Shown: positions 47,183 through 60,336 of the stretch, piece by piece | How positions within the stretch are numbered: the first letter of the stretch is position 1 | Layout of the letters: every line of letters begins with the position of its first letter | Assembly: GCF_002871345.2 (NCBI RefSeq) | Contig: NZ_CP136964.1 | Span: forward strand, 1-64,000 | Source: Nosocomiicoccus massiliensis | GTDB taxonomy: Bacteria > Bacillota > Bacilli > Staphylococcales > Salinicoccaceae | Direction: 5' to 3' | DNA: 64,000 bases | Program-made: the position numbers and the translations under genes | Notes under the pieces: generated by a model | What the model was told of the DNA's origin: nothing | Seen by the model: only the letters and a program-made list of their open reading frames with translations | Database searches by the model: none

Positions 47183-49921
47183 ATGGATTACAAAGACACG
47201 CTACTTATGCCGCATACGGATTTTAAAATGCGCGGTGGATTAACACAAAAAGAGCCAGAAATGCAAAAGCGCTGGCACGAAATGGATTTATATAATAAAA
47301 AATTAGAATTAAATAAAGGGAATGAACCGTTCGTATTACACGACGGACCACCATATGCTAACGGTGCAATTCATATGGGACACGCGTTAAATAAAATTGT
47401 AAAAGATATCATTAACCGTAACAAACAAATGCAAGGATACTACACACCATATGTACCTGGATGGGATACGCACGGTTTACCAATCGAGCAAGCACTGACG
47501 AATAAAGGTGTCGACCGCAACAAAATGTCTGTGAGTGAATTCCGTAAAAAATGTGAAGCATTCGCAAACGAACAAGTACAAGGTCAAAAGGCTGGATTTA
47601 TGCGTATGGGTATCGACGGAGAGTGGGATAACCCGTATTTAACATACAAACCAGAATTTGAAGCATCACAAGTACGTGTCTTAAAAGATATGGTAGAGCG
47701 TGGCTTAATTTACCGTGGTAAAAAACCAGTGTACTGGTCACCTGTATCAGAATCGAGTTTAGCTGAAGCGGAACTTGAATATAAAGACAAACGTTCACCG
47801 TCAATTTACGTGACGTTTAAAGTAGAAAACGGTAATGACGTAATTGAAAAAGGCGTAAACTTAGTCATTTGGACGACAACTCCGTGGACGATTCCCTCAA
47901 ACTTAGCAATCGCTGTTCATCCTGAATTGAATTATGTACAGTTTGATTATGAAGGTGAAGCGTACGTTATTGCTGAAGAATTACTTGACGCGTATTTAGA
48001 AGCTGTTGAGTGGGATAAAGAAAAAATTACTCGTACGAAAGAATTTAAAGGTTCTGAAATCGAACGCGTCGAAGCAAAACACCCATTATTTGATCGTATG
48101 AGTCTCGTTATTTTAGGAGATCACGTAACGACTGACGGCGGTACTGGACTTGTCCATACAGCACCTGGTCACGGGGATGACGACTATAAAGTTGCACAAA
48201 AATATGATCTTGAAATTTTATCTCCAGTAAATAACAAAGGTGTATTTACTGAAGAAGCGGGCAAATATGAAGGGTTATACTATGACGATGCAAACAAAGT
48301 AATCGGTGAAGACTTAGATAAAGCAGGCGCATTAGTTAAACTACAGTTCATTACGCACTCATATCCACATGACTGGCGTTCTAAAACACCGGTAATCTTC
48401 CGTGCAACACCACAATGGTTTGCGTCAATCGAAAACGTACGTGAAGAAATTCTAGAAGCATTAAACAACACGAAATTCCAAGTTGAGTGGAATAGAGAAC
48501 GTATGTATAACATGATTAAAAACCGCGGAGACTGGGTCATTTCACGTCAACGTGTTTGGGGTGTACCACTTCCATTCTTCTATGCTGAAAATGGTGAAGC
48601 AATAGTAGACCCTGAAGTAATGGAACACGTTGCAACTCTATTTGAAACACACGGAAGTAACGTTTGGTTTGAATGGGATGCAAAAGACTTATTACCAGAA
48701 GGATTTACGCACGAAGGTTCTCCAAACGGTACGTTTGAAAAAGAAACAGATATTATGGACGTGTGGTTCGACTCTGGGTCAACACATAGAGGGGTACTCG
48801 ATTATAGAGATTACTTAACGTATCCATCAGACTTATACTTTGAAGGTTCTGACCAATATAGAGGTTGGTTCAACTCTTCACTTATTACAAGTGTCGCAAC
48901 GCGTGGAGTATCACCATACAAAGAGTTATTATCACACGGATTCGTCATGGACGGAGAAGGTAAGAAGATGTCGAAATCACTCGGTAACGTTGTAGATCCA
49001 ACGAAAATTATGAACCAAATGGGTGCAGACATCATTCGTCTATTGGCATTCTCAAGTGACTTTGAAGAAGACGTACGTATTTCTGACGACATTTTAAAAC
49101 AAGTGTCAGACGTATACCGTAAAATCCGTAACACGATGAGATTCCTACTCGGAAACTTAAGCGACTTTAACGTTGAAACAGACAAAGTTGCATATGACGA
49201 TTTATACGACGTCGATAAATATATGTACAACAAATTTAGTAAGTTTTATAACGAAACGAGAGACAACTACGACGCATATAACTACATTACGATTTACCAG
49301 TCGTTACAGAACTTCATCAACGTAGACTTATCAAACTTCTACTTAGATTATGCAAAAGATATTTTATATATCGAAAAAGAAGATTCTCTAGTAAGACGTA
49401 GTGTACAAACAGTGTTACACCGTATTTTAGAAGATTTAACAAAAGTGTTAGCACCAGTGCTCGTTCACACTGCTGAAGATATTTATGACCATACACCAAA
49501 CCGTACAGCTGAAAGTATCCACTTAACACACTTTAGTGACAAAGAAGATGTCGATGAGAAAGTTTTAGAACAGTGGGCACAAATTATGGCAGTTCGTGAT
49601 GATGTTTATAAAGCGTTAGAAGTGGCACGTAACGAAAAAGTCATCGGTAAATCACTCGATGCGAAAGTGACGTTAACATTACCTGAAGGATTAACAAAAG
49701 ACAGCATCAATTCAGAGTTCACACAACTCTTTATCGTTTCGCAAGTTGAAATCGTCGATGAGTTAACAGATGGTACAACATATCAAAACACGACAGTTAA
49801 AGTAGAGCATGCTGAAGGCGAAAAATGTGCACGTTGCTGGAACTATAAAACAGACAGAAACCTCGTGAGCGGTAAAGATGATATTTGTGATCGTTGCCGT
49901 ACTGTTGTTGGAGAAAACTAG
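47183..49921 (+). CDS. ileS: Isoleucine-tRNA ligase
   Basis: This 912-residue class I synthetase charges tRNA-Ile. The HIGH motif is HMGH (64-67), KMSKS is at 595-599, and the editing domain (CP1) lies between them. The C-terminal zinc finger uses C882, C885, C902 and C905. Length and the zinc finger fit the eubacterial, mupirocin-sensitive type 1 enzyme; that resistance inference is from family knowledge only. A GGAGG site precedes the ATG. Control is by the T-box upstream. Confidence 0.97.
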   Translation: MDYKDTLLMPHTDFKMRGGLTQKEPEMQKRWHEMDLYNKKLELNKGNEPFVLHDGPPYANGAIHMGHALNKIVKDIINRNKQMQGYYTPYVPGWDTHGLPIEQALTNKGVDRNKMSVSEFRKKCEAFANEQVQGQKAGFMRMGIDGEWDNPYLTYKPEFEASQVRVLKDMVERGLIYRGKKPVYWSPVSESSLAEAELEYKDKRSPSIYVTFKVENGNDVIEKGVNLVIWTTTPWTIPSNLAIAVHPELNYVQFDYEGEAYVIAEELLDAYLEAVEWDKEKITRTKEFKGSEIERVEAKHPLFDRMSLVILGDHVTTDGGTGLVHTAPGHGDDDYKVAQKYDLEILSPVNNKGVFTEEAGKYEGLYYDDANKVIGEDLDKAGALVKLQFITHSYPHDWRSKTPVIFRATPQWFASIENVREEILEALNNTKFQVEWNRERMYNMIKNRGDWVISRQRVWGVPLPFFYAENGEAIVDPEVMEHVATLFETHGSNVWFEWDAKDLLPEGFTHEGSPNGTFEKETDIMDVWFDSGSTHRGVLDYRDYLTYPSDLYFEGSDQYRGWFNSSLITSVATRGVSPYKELLSHGFVMDGEGKKMSKSLGNVVDPTKIMNQMGADIIRLLAFSSDFEEDVRISDDILKQVSDVYRKIRNTMRFLLGNLSDFNVETDKVAYDDLYDVDKYMYNKFSKFYNETRDNYDAYNYITIYQSLQNFINVDLSNFYLDYAKDILYIEKEDSLVRRSVQTVLHRILEDLTKVLAPVLVHTAEDIYDHTPNRTAESIHLTHFSDKEDVDEKVLEQWAQIMAVRDDVYKALEVARNEKVIGKSLDAKVTLTLPEGLTKDSINSEFTQLFIVSQVEIVDELTDGTTYQNTTVKVEHAEGEKCARCWNYKTDRNLVSGKDDICDRCRTVVGEN

Positions 49922-49929
49922 GTGAGACG

Positions 49930-50409
49930 ATGAAAAACTATCGAATTATTCCGATGAGTATTTTCGGTATCGGTATATTGGCGCTTGACCAAATTACAAA
50001 ATTCCTCGTAGTTAAATTTATGGACTACGGGGAATCGATACCAATCATCGAAAACTTCTTATCGATAACGTCACATAGAAATAGTGGTGCAGCATGGGGG
50101 ATGTTACAAGGTAAGATGTGGCTCTTCTACATCATTACCGTATTCGTCATTATTATGTTGGTATATTTTTATAAAAAAGAAGCGACGGATAATTTACTAC
50201 TACAATTATCACTGACAATGCTAATCGCAGGAGCGTTAGGGAATTTTATCGACCGTGTACTATTTCAAGAAGTGGTCGATATGATCGATACGATGATTTT
50301 CTCATATGACTTCCCGATATTTAACGTTGCAGATTCGAGTTTAACGATTGGAGTCATACTCATGCTATTTCAATTCTTTACAGAGCGTGGTGAACAAAGT
50401 GGAAATTAA
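49930..50409 (+). CDS. lspA: Lipoprotein signal peptidase
   Basis: This 159-residue membrane aspartyl protease removes lipoprotein signal peptides. It has four helices and the catalytic motifs GNFIDR and FNVADSS, with NSGAAWGM also conserved. I use the ATG at 49930 after GGTGAG; a longer frame starts inside ileS without a site. It precedes rluD and overlaps it by 11 bases. Confidence 0.94.
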   Translation: MKNYRIIPMSIFGIGILALDQITKFLVVKFMDYGESIPIIENFLSITSHRNSGAAWGMLQGKMWLFYIITVFVIIMLVYFYKKEATDNLLLQLSLTMLIAGALGNFIDRVLFQEVVDMIDTMIFSYDFPIFNVADSSLTIGVILMLFQFFTERGEQSGN

Positions 50410-51304
50410 AATCGAAGAAAAAGATGTCAACGTACGAATCGACAAACTACTACTTGATTACGTCGAAAATAGTTCTCGTACTGAAATTCAGAACCGTTTA
50501 AAAGAAGGTAATATTGTCGTCAATGGTGACGAAGTGAAACCGAACTATAAAGTGAAACTCGGTGACGTGATCAAAGTGTTTGAGCGAGAAGTAGAAGACG
50601 TCGATATTATACCTGAAGATTTAAATTTAAATATCGTATATGAAGATGATAATGTCGCAGTCGTTTATAAACCGTCTGGGATGGTCGTTCATCCGTCAGC
50701 TGGACATAAAAGCAACACGCTCGTTAACGGTTTAATGTATGCACTCGATTCACTTTCAGGCATTAACGGAGAATATCGTCCGGGTATCGTTCATAGAATC
50801 GATAAAGATACGAGTGGACTGTTAATGGTCGCTAAAAACGATGTCGCACATCGCGATTTAAGTGATCAGTTAAAAGATAAAACAGTAGACCGACGATACG
50901 TTGCACTCGTTCACGGTGAAATTCAGCATAACAAAGGAACGATTGACGCTCCGATTGGACGTAACAAAGAAAAGCGTCAACAAATGGCTGTTGTCGATGA
51001 TGGGAAAAATGCAGTCACGCATTTTAACGTATTAGAACGTTTTAATGGCTACACGTTAATCGAAGCGATTTTAGAGACGGGGCGTACACACCAAATTCGT
51101 GTGCATATGGATTATATCGGATATCCAATCGTTGGAGATCCCGTCTACGGTAGAAAAACAAAATTTGTTACAGATGGACAATTACTACATGCGAAAACAA
51201 TCGGTTTTACGCATCCTGTTTCAAAAGAGAGACTGAGCTTTTCATCTGAATTACCAGAACAATTTAAAACAGTACTAGAAGAATTACGTTTAGAAAAAAG
51301 TTAA
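50399..51304 (+). CDS. rluD: 23S rRNA pseudouridine synthase, RluD family
   Basis: This 301-residue enzyme has an S4 domain (about 10-70) and the RluA-type catalytic domain with HRIDKDTSGLLMVAK, whose aspartate is catalytic. RluD family members modify helix 69 of 23S rRNA. Start is uncertain: GTG codons at 50387, 50390 and 50399 are all in frame inside lspA. I favour 50399, which gives MEIKIEEKDVNVRIDKLL, matching the family N-terminus. Confidence 0.86.
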   Translation: MEIKIEEKDVNVRIDKLLLDYVENSSRTEIQNRLKEGNIVVNGDEVKPNYKVKLGDVIKVFEREVEDVDIIPEDLNLNIVYEDDNVAVVYKPSGMVVHPSAGHKSNTLVNGLMYALDSLSGINGEYRPGIVHRIDKDTSGLLMVAKNDVAHRDLSDQLKDKTVDRRYVALVHGEIQHNKGTIDAPIGRNKEKRQQMAVVDDGKNAVTHFNVLERFNGYTLIEAILETGRTHQIRVHMDYIGYPIVGDPVYGRKTKFVTDGQLLHAKTIGFTHPVSKERLSFSSELPEQFKTVLEELRLEKS

Positions 51305-51313
51305 TGGATTGTG

Positions 51314-51490
51314 TTGACAAATATTTTAAATAAGACTATTATAATAAGCAACATAATTAAATACTTATGTGTCTTTAAAATTGGTCCCGTGAGGCCAAAA
51401 AGACATGATGAAACGTATATATATAACGCTCGCTTTATGTGCGAGTTTACTGACGCGTATACTCATGTCTTTGGCATGAGTATTTTTTTA
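51314..51490 (+). promoter_or_regulatory. Promoter and PyrR-dependent attenuator of the pyr operon
   Basis: TTGACA (51314-51319) is 17 bases from TATTAT (51337-51342). A PyrR-binding hairpin follows, with GTCTTT pairing with AAAGAC and TTGG with CCAA around TCCCGTGAGG (about 51371-51404). A terminator of ATACTCATG (51459-51467) and CATGAGTAT (51475-51483) with T residues precedes pyrR. The segment CCAAAAAGACATGA can pair with TCATGTCTTTGG of the terminator, so the antiterminator is explicit. Confidence 0.9.
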
Positions 51491-51511
51491 TGATTATTAG
51501 GAGGATGCCAA

Positions 51512-52027
51512 ATGGCAAGAACTGTTTTAGATGAACAAGGAATCAATAGAAGTTTAACGAGAATGTCACATGAAATACTCGAGAGGTATAAAGGAAGTAA
51601 TGACGTCGTACTACTCGGTATTCGAAGACGCGGTGAGTACCTCGCAAACCGAATGCGAGACAAGATTGAAACAATCGAAGGAGAAGCGGTTGCAGGCGGT
51701 ACGATCGACATTAAAAACTTTAGAGATGACACAGCGAGAAGTGAAAACACTGAAGGGTTAGATACTGACAGTGATTTAAATGACAAGCACGTCGTCTTAG
51801 TAGATGATGTCATGCAAACGGGTCGAACGATTCGAGCAGCAATAGACGCAATTATGTTCCACCATAGACCAAAGACGATTTCACTTGCAGTACTCGTTGA
51901 CCGAGGTCATAGAGAGTTACCGATACGACCAGACTTCGTCGGTAAAAACATTCCGACACGAAAAGAAGAAGAAGTCGTCGTTCAAATCGAGGAAATCGAC
52001 GGTGAAAACTCAGTTTCAATTTCTTAA
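51512..52027 (+). CDS. pyrR: PyrR, pyr operon attenuation regulator and uracil phosphoribosyltransferase
   Basis: This 171-residue bifunctional protein binds UMP or UTP and stabilises the hairpin in the upstream leader so the terminator forms. The PRPP-binding loop is [13 protein letters not shown] and the RNA-binding basic segment includes [14 protein letters not shown]. The TAGGAGG site lies 6 bases before the ATG. It is the first gene of the pyr operon. Confidence 0.96.
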   Translation: MARTVLDEQGINRSLTRMSHEILERYKGSNDVVLLGIRRRGEYLANRMRDKIETIEGEAVAGGTIDIKNFRDDTARSENTEGLDTDSDLNDKHVVLVDDVMQTGRTIRAAIDAIMFHHRPKTISLAVLVDRGHRELPIRPDFVGKNIPTRKEEEVVVQIEEIDGENSVSIS

Positions 52028-52072
52028 TCTAAAACTACTCCTACAATAATCTTAAAACCGGAGGCATATACT

Positions 52073-52990
52073 ATGAAAAACTTATTATCAATGGACAACG
52101 TATCACCAAGAGAGATTTACGAAATTATTTCACGCGCGCAAGAAATCAAAAAAGGCGACTACAAAAAATTCGACACAGACAAAACGGTATGTAACTTATT
52201 CTTTGAAACGTCAACACGTACAAAATCAAGCTTCGAAATGGCTGAATTTAGACTTGGTATGCACGCAATTCCTTTTGAAGTGTCACAATCAGCAGTTCAA
52301 AAAGGTGAATCGTTATACGACACGTGTAAAACACTTGAAGCAATCGGTGTAGATGCACTTGTCATTAGACACCCTGATAATAAGTACTACGAACAATTAG
52401 AAGGCATTAACATTCCAATCGTAAACGGTGGAGACGGAAGCGGAAGTCACCCATCACAATCTCTACTCGATATGATGACAATTTACGAACACCACGGTAG
52501 AATCCACGGGTTAAAAATCGTAATCGTTGGAGACATCGTACACTCACGCGTAGCGAAATCAAACGCAACAGCACTTCGTAAAATGGGCGCAGAAGTTTAC
52601 TTCTCAGGTCCAGAAGAGTACCAAGATCACTCACTCGGAGTCCCTTACATGGAATTAGACGAAGCGATTGAAGTATGTGACGTCGTCATGATGTTACGTG
52701 TACAAAACGAACGTCACGACAGAAAAATGTTATTATCAAACATCGAGTACAACCAAAGATACGGTATTAACCAAGCACGCGTTCGACGCATGAAAGATGA
52801 TGCAATCTTAATGCACCCAGCACCAATGAACCGCGGTGTAGAAATTACTGACGAATGTGTAGAAGGAGATAAGAGTGTTATCTTCGAACAAATGGCAAAC
52901 GGTGTATTTATCAGAATGAGTATTTTAGAAAGAGTTCTTGAAGGAGAGAAATCTAGTGCTTTTAACACAAGCGAAGTTATTGTTAGATAA
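52073..52990 (+). CDS. pyrB: Aspartate carbamoyltransferase catalytic subunit
   Basis: This 305-residue enzyme joins carbamoyl phosphate and aspartate. The phosphate-binding [15 protein letters not shown], the HPDN and [11 protein letters not shown] segments, and [11 protein letters not shown] are present. It lacks the regulatory-subunit interface gene pyrI, as in other Firmicutes. It overlaps pyrC by 35 bases. No pyrP lies between it and pyrR. Confidence 0.96.
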   Translation: MKNLLSMDNVSPREIYEIISRAQEIKKGDYKKFDTDKTVCNLFFETSTRTKSSFEMAEFRLGMHAIPFEVSQSAVQKGESLYDTCKTLEAIGVDALVIRHPDNKYYEQLEGINIPIVNGGDGSGSHPSQSLLDMMTIYEHHGRIHGLKIVIVGDIVHSRVAKSNATALRKMGAEVYFSGPEEYQDHSLGVPYMELDEAIEVCDVVMMLRVQNERHDRKMLLSNIEYNQRYGINQARVRRMKDDAILMHPAPMNRGVEITDECVEGDKSVIFEQMANGVFIRMSILERVLEGEKSSAFNTSEVIVR

Positions 52991-54218
52991 TGACTTCATC
53001 ACAAAAGATGTATTAATCGAAGACGGTATTATCACAAAAATTGCGGATTCAATCGAGCAAGAAGGTCACGACGTAATCGACTTAAACGGTAAGTTATTAA
53101 CACCAGGACTCGTCGATGTTCACGTTCACTTTAGAGAACCAGGATTTGAACATAAAGAAACGATTAAAACAGGATCTTTAGCAGCAGCACGTGGAGGATT
53201 TACGACAGTATGTCCGATGCCAAATACAAATCCGATTATCGATAGCGTTGAAACACTCGACAAAGTAAACGAAATTATCGAGCGTGATGCTGTTATTCGC
53301 GTATTACCATACGTATCGATTACTGAAGGGTTAAGCGGAGAAAATCTCGTCGACTTTGACGGGTTAAAAGCACACGGTGCATTCGCATTCACTGATGATG
53401 GTGTCGGTGTTCAAACAGCAAAAGTTATGTATGAAGCTATGAAAAAAGCAGCAGCGATTAATATGCCGATCGTTGCACATACTGAAGATAACTCACTTGC
53501 AGGGTCTGGAGCTGTTCATGAAGGTGACGTCTCAGAAAGACTCGGTGTCGAAGGAATTCCAAGTCTTGCAGAATCTACACAAATCGCACGTGACGTATTA
53601 CTTGCTGAAGCAGCAGGGTGCCATTACCACGTATGTCACGTTTCAACAAAAGAATCAGTTCGTGTCATTCGCGACGCAAAACGTGCAGGCATTAAAGTGA
53701 CAGCAGAAGTGACACCACACCACTTAGTGTTAGATGAAAGTGACTTTACTGAACTCGATCCAAACTTCAAAATGAACCCACCACTTCGTGGTAGCGATGA
53801 CCGTGAAGCATTAATTGAAGGCCTACTAGACGGTACGCTTGACTTTATCGCAACAGACCATGCACCTCATCATAAAGATGAAAAAGCAGCTGGTGTTGCG
53901 AAAGCTCCATTTGGAATTGTCGGCATTGAACATGCGTTCCAATTACTCTATACGAAGCTCGTTAAAACAGGTGTATTCACGTTACAACAACTTGTAGATT
54001 TCATGACAGTTAAACCAAGTAACGTCTTTAACTTAGATAGCGGTGAGATTAAAGAAGGAAAAGCTGCTGACTTAACAGTGATTGATTTAGAGGATAACGT
54101 GACGATTACTGAAGATGGATTCGTATCTAAAGCAAGCAACTCACCATTTATTGGTGAGGAATTAGAGTCAGATATTTTCATGACAATTTGCGACGGTAAA
54201 ATCGTCTACGAAAAATAA
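52956..54218 (+). CDS. pyrC: Dihydroorotase
   Basis: This 420-residue type I dihydroorotase closes carbamoyl aspartate to dihydroorotate with two zinc ions. Metal ligands are in [25 protein letters not shown] and ATDHAPH. I start at the GTG at 52956, 8 bases after a GAAGGAG site within pyrB; the longer TTG frame (52938) overlaps that site. In Staphylococcus carA-carB follow, but here pyrK follows. Confidence 0.94.
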   Translation: MLLTQAKLLLDNDFITKDVLIEDGIITKIADSIEQEGHDVIDLNGKLLTPGLVDVHVHFREPGFEHKETIKTGSLAAARGGFTTVCPMPNTNPIIDSVETLDKVNEIIERDAVIRVLPYVSITEGLSGENLVDFDGLKAHGAFAFTDDGVGVQTAKVMYEAMKKAAAINMPIVAHTEDNSLAGSGAVHEGDVSERLGVEGIPSLAESTQIARDVLLAEAAGCHYHVCHVSTKESVRVIRDAKRAGIKVTAEVTPHHLVLDESDFTELDPNFKMNPPLRGSDDREALIEGLLDGTLDFIATDHAPHHKDEKAAGVAKAPFGIVGIEHAFQLLYTKLVKTGVFTLQQLVDFMTVKPSNVFNLDSGEIKEGKAADLTVIDLEDNVTITEDGFVSKASNSPFIGEELESDIFMTICDGKIVYEK

Positions 54219-54231
54219 TAGGAGTGTCGAC

Positions 54232-55880
<1,649 letters not shown>

Positions 55881-55889
55881 GAGGATACA

Positions 55890-56582
55890 ATGAATACACC
55901 AATTATTGCACTTGACTTTAATCGTTATGAAGAGGTCGAAAACTTCTTAAAACAATTCGATGAAAAACTATACGTTAAAGTTGGAATGGAATTATATATG
56001 CTTGAAGGGCATAACGTCATTAAAGAAATTCGCGCGATGGGACATGATTTGTTTTTAGATTTAAAACTTCATGATATCCCGAACACTGTGTCACGTACGA
56101 TGGCAGGACTTGGACGTTTAGACGTACAGATGGTAAACGTACATGCACGCGGTGGAAGTGAAATGATGAGACGTGCAAACGAAAGCTTTAAAGAATATAA
56201 TCCAGACGGAATTTGTATTGCGGTTACTGAGTTAACGAGTACGAACGAACATATGGTTGAACACGAACTTCAGTCAAAATTATCGTTAAGAGATTCAGTG
56301 CTAAACTTAGCACAACTCACATACGACGCTGGTTTAGATGGAGTTGTTTCATCTCCATTAGAAAGTCAAATGCTACACGAAAAAATTGGTCCAGACTTTT
56401 TAACAATTACACCGGGGATTCGTCTAAAAGAGAGTCAAACAGACGACCAAGTACGTATCGTAACACCAGACGAAGCGAGACGACTCGGTTCAAACTATAT
56501 CGTAGTAGGCCGCCCGATTACTCAGTCAGATAATCCAGTTGAAAGTTATCATAAAATCAAAGCAATGTGGGAGGGGAAATAA
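55890..56582 (+). CDS. pyrF: Orotidine 5'-phosphate decarboxylase
   Basis: This 230-residue barrel enzyme converts OMP to UMP. The catalytic lysine motif [14 protein letters not shown] is present, with [11 protein letters not shown] near the end. A GGAGG site precedes the ATG. Its stop overlaps the pyrE start by one base (TAATG). Confidence 0.96.
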   Translation: MNTPIIALDFNRYEEVENFLKQFDEKLYVKVGMELYMLEGHNVIKEIRAMGHDLFLDLKLHDIPNTVSRTMAGLGRLDVQMVNVHARGGSEMMRRANESFKEYNPDGICIAVTELTSTNEHMVEHELQSKLSLRDSVLNLAQLTYDAGLDGVVSSPLESQMLHEKIGPDFLTITPGIRLKESQTDDQVRIVTPDEARRLGSNYIVVGRPITQSDNPVESYHKIKAMWEGK

Positions 56583-57190
56583 TGAGTAAACGTGTATCAG
56601 AAATTTTATTAGATATCGAAGCGGTTAAAATTCAACCGAACGATCCATTTACATGGGCAAGTGGCATTAAATCTCCAATCTATTGTGATAACCGTAAAAC
56701 GATAGGATTCCCGAAAGAGAGAAAAGAACTTATTACGTTATTCATTGAAAAGATTAAAGAAAACTATAGCGACGTTGAAGTTATCGCCGGTACAGCAACA
56801 GCTGGCATTCCGCACGCAGCATTTTTAGCAGCAGGCCTCGACTTACCGATGGTGTACGTGCGCGGTGAAAAGAAAAAGCACGGTGCAGGAAAACAAATCG
56901 AAGGCGGCGACGTCGAAGGTAAAAAAGTGATCTTGATTGAAGACCTATTCTCAACAGGTGGTTCTAGCCTAAAAGCAGCAGACGCTTTAAAAGAAGCAGG
57001 CGCTGAAGTCATATCCGTGATGAGTGTATTTAGTTATGAACTAGACGTACTAAAAGAAAACTTTGAAGCAGCTGGATTAGAATACGCAAGTTTAAGCACA
57101 ATCGATGAAATGCTTGAACTATGCGAAGAAACAAACAGACTCAGTGAAGCGGACATCGAAGTCGTTAAAAACTTTAGAGATAATTTATAA
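56582..57190 (+). CDS. pyrE: Orotate phosphoribosyltransferase
   Basis: This 202-residue enzyme makes OMP from orotate and PRPP. The PRPP loop VILIEDLFSTGGSS and the catalytic VRGEKKKHGAGKQIEG loop are present. I start at the ATG at 56582 after GGGAGGGG, and drop five residues of the longer frame. It is the last pyr gene and is followed by a terminator. Confidence 0.96.
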   Translation: MSKRVSEILLDIEAVKIQPNDPFTWASGIKSPIYCDNRKTIGFPKERKELITLFIEKIKENYSDVEVIAGTATAGIPHAAFLAAGLDLPMVYVRGEKKKHGAGKQIEGGDVEGKKVILIEDLFSTGGSSLKAADALKEAGAEVISVMSVFSYELDVLKENFEAAGLEYASLSTIDEMLELCEETNRLSEADIEVVKNFRDNL

Positions 57191-57195
57191 AATGA

Positions 57196-57226
57196 AAGAA
57201 CTCGGCGATGCCGAGTTCTTCTTTTG
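57196..57226 (+). terminator. Terminator of the pyr operon
   Basis: AAGAACTCGGC (57196-57206) pairs with GCCGAGTTCTT (57210-57220) around GAT, followed by T-rich sequence. Confidence 0.85.
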
Positions 57227-57290
57227 TTTGGTGTGTTTTGGTGCGTATTGATGGGTGGTTGATGTGATTTCGTACGTTTGGATGCGGGAA

Positions 57291-57612
57291 TCGTCGGTGA
57301 AAGACCGGACTCGCCGTCGATAAGCTGAATCGTCGGTGAAATGAAAAGTTCACCGTCGCTAATAAGGAAATCGTCGGCGAAAATTCAGTTCGCCGACGGT
57401 AACGGTCGAATCGTCGGTGAAATTTTGAGTTTCGGGTTTTTCGCCGACGATACTGTCTTTCCCGTCGGTGAATAAAAAATTCTCCGACGAAAGTCCGTTC
57501 TGCGACGGTGAAAAAATCCATTCGCCGACGATAATCCGAATTGTCGGCGAAAATCCAATCTCACCGACGCAAATCACTGAATCATCGGTGAACATCCAAT
57601 CTCACCGACGCA
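57291..57612. repeat. Array of eight paired inverted 12-bp repeats between pyrE and rqcH
   Basis: Forward units close to TCGTCGGTGAAA start at 57291, 57330, 57371, 57411, 57462, 57502, 57541 and 57582. Inverted units close to TTCGCCGACGAT start at 57310, 57349, 57389, 57440, 57480, 57521, 57560 and 57601. They alternate strictly at about 20-base steps, so one pair repeats every 39-41 bases (51 once). Neighbours can pair as hairpins, with matching changes (GGCGAA with TTCGCC, GGTGAA with TTCACC) in several pairs. The rest of the 57227-57676 gap is G/T-rich and shows no gene. Confidence 0.9.
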
Positions 57613-57676
57613 AACTGCACAATCACAAACGCACAGACGATAAAGCACCCGATCCTCCACTCAGACAGATAATCAT

Positions 57677-59377
57677 CTACTCCGAGTCTTCCATTAGACG
57701 GATTTCTCGTTCTACCGGTGTGACGTACACTGTTTTTTGATCGGTGTACGTGACGAACCCGGGTTTTGTGCCTGGGATGTTTTTGACATGTCGGATTTCT
57801 GTGTAATCGACTGGGACTGATTGTGATTCTTTTCCTTTTGAGTGATACGCAGCGATTTTCGCAGCTTCCATTATATCGTCTTCAGTGATCTCGTCGGCAA
57901 CATGCATAATGACGACGTGACTTCCTGGCATATCTTTGACGTGGAACCACAGATGGTTTTTACTCGCATGACGGTTTGTTAAATAATCATTTTGCGTATT
58001 ATTTTTACCGACGAGGACCGTTAAACCGTTTGACGTTTTATATTTATTAAGATGAACCGCATGCTTCTTCTTACGCTTTCTGCGCTTCTTCTCTTTGATG
58101 ATTCCTTCTGACATCAGTTCCTCACGGATATCTTCGACCTCTTCGGTAGTTGAAATACTCTCCATTTGATGTAGTAACGTCTCGAGATAATTTAAATCCA
58201 TCTTCGCAATTTCGAGTTGCTTTTCCGCTTCAATTTCTCGGTTTTTCATCTTATTGTATAAGTGATAATATCTTTGTGCATTATCCGCAGGTGATAAGTG
58301 CACTTTTAGCGGAATCGTAATTTTTTTATTTTCATAGTAATCGAAGACTTTCGCTTCCTCGCTATACGGTTTTAACTCGTGCATGTATGCCGTCAGCAAT
58401 TCACCGTACTTTTGATAGTCCTCTTTACGGTGAGACTCTTCGATATCTTCATTTAACTTTTCGATTTTACGCTTTGTTTTGTCATAATTTTGCTCGATGA
58501 CATACAAGTAATCATTCGCTTGTCGTTTTATATTTTGTTTAATATATCTTGAATGATAAAATTCATCGAGTAATTCTGAGAGCGTATCGAAGTGGATTTT
58601 TTCATCATATTGATGATTTAAAGTCTCGAGTTCACTATAGTAAAACGCATCTCTATTACCGATGTACAATGTCGGATTTAAAGATAAAGCACTCAGTGTC
58701 TCTTCAATACCACTCACGATATTTTTGATGTTCCAGAACTTTACACGGTGCTCAGCTTCTTCAATAAATTGTAAACTCACACCTTCGACGTTATTTAAAA
58801 TTTGTCGATTCAGTTTCCCACCGTTAAAGTCAATATATTTTGGTAAGTCGTTAATTTCTTCAGTTCTAGGATTTAACTTCTTTTTCGTTGGCGGTGCCTC
58901 GTACTGTATCCCTGGTTGAATCGGGCGCTCGTTTTCAGAGAGCGATATGTGCTTCATCGCAAAAATGATTTGTTTATGTTCATCCGTTAAAATGATGTTC
59001 GAGTGTCTACCCATAATTTCAATGATGAGCTCTCGTTCGATTTCGTCACCGATTTCGTCGCGATTCGTAACCCTCATATGAATGCGGCGGTCATTACCGA
59101 TTTGCTTAATATCTCTAATAATTCCAGACTCTAAATCACGACGTAACATGCGTAAAAACATCGGCGGTTCAAACGGTGTTTCGTAAGATTCATTTGTAAA
59201 ATGAATACGTGCTAAACTTGGGTGGCAACTCACTAAAAGTGTTTGTGTTTTACGTTCTGCACGTATTTTTAATATAATTGTATACGGATCGATTTGATGA
59301 ATTTTATTAATACGTCCACCTCTTAGTGGTGAAAATTCGTTCATGAGTTCATGTATAAAATTTCCGTCAAGTGCCAT
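57677..59377 (-). CDS. rqcH: Ribosome quality control protein RqcH (NFACT family)
   Basis: This 566-residue NFACT protein binds stalled 50S-peptidyl-tRNA complexes and adds C-terminal alanine tails. The NFACT-N domain holds the EIMGRHSNIILTD motif. A long coiled coil spans roughly 270-420, and NFACT-R near the C-terminus has HASKNHLWFHVKDMPGSHVVI. The frame allows an ATG two codons earlier (59383); I favour MALDGNF at 59377, the family N-terminus, though the GGAG site is closer to the first. It was formerly named FbpA/YloA. Confidence 0.92.
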   Translation of the reverse strand: MALDGNFIHELMNEFSPLRGGRINKIHQIDPYTIILKIRAERKTQTLLVSCHPSLARIHFTNESYETPFEPPMFLRMLRRDLESGIIRDIKQIGNDRRIHMRVTNRDEIGDEIERELIIEIMGRHSNIILTDEHKQIIFAMKHISLSENERPIQPGIQYEAPPTKKKLNPRTEEINDLPKYIDFNGGKLNRQILNNVEGVSLQFIEEAEHRVKFWNIKNIVSGIEETLSALSLNPTLYIGNRDAFYYSELETLNHQYDEKIHFDTLSELLDEFYHSRYIKQNIKRQANDYLYVIEQNYDKTKRKIEKLNEDIEESHRKEDYQKYGELLTAYMHELKPYSEEAKVFDYYENKKITIPLKVHLSPADNAQRYYHLYNKMKNREIEAEKQLEIAKMDLNYLETLLHQMESISTTEEVEDIREELMSEGIIKEKKRRKRKKKHAVHLNKYKTSNGLTVLVGKNNTQNDYLTNRHASKNHLWFHVKDMPGSHVVIMHVADEITEDDIMEAAKIAAYHSKGKESQSVPVDYTEIRHVKNIPGTKPGFVTYTDQKTVYVTPVEREIRLMEDSE

Positions 59378-59418
59378 GATCATTGCACTCCTATCTTTCA
59401 GTAAAATTTACTTTATCT

Positions 59419-60128
<710 letters not shown>

Positions 60129-60129
<1 letters not shown>

Positions 60130-60332
60130 TGTTATACCCGTCACTTCATGAATTAAAAGAAAACGAAAATTCAAAATATATGATCGTCATTATGGCGGCA
60201 AAACGTGCAAGAGAATTACAAGACCATCCTGAATATGCGGTGTTCGGTGGAGACACAGGATATAGGTCTAAAAAGACTGTCGGTATGGCACTCGAAGAAA
60301 TCGCAGATAAACACGTAACACGTAAGGACTAA
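60129..60332 (+). CDS. rpoZ: RNA polymerase omega subunit
   Basis: This 67-residue subunit, MLYPSLHELKENENSKYMIV, helps assemble the beta' subunit. AAKRARELQ is the conserved core. The GGAGG site is in the end of gmk; a longer frame to 60048 lies wholly inside gmk and is rejected. A terminator follows. Confidence 0.94.
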
Positions 60333-60336
60333 TGTG

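Noticed and set aside
57291..57612. CRISPR array
   Set aside because: Repeats are only 12 bases, alternate in orientation, have spacers of 7-10 bases, and no cas gene is near.
57174..57740. Open frames of 78-115 codons on both strands within the repeat array
   Set aside because: They exist because the repeat unit lacks stop codons; they encode repeated IVGE/SPT or FHRR strings, have no ribosome binding site and overlap each other in several frames.
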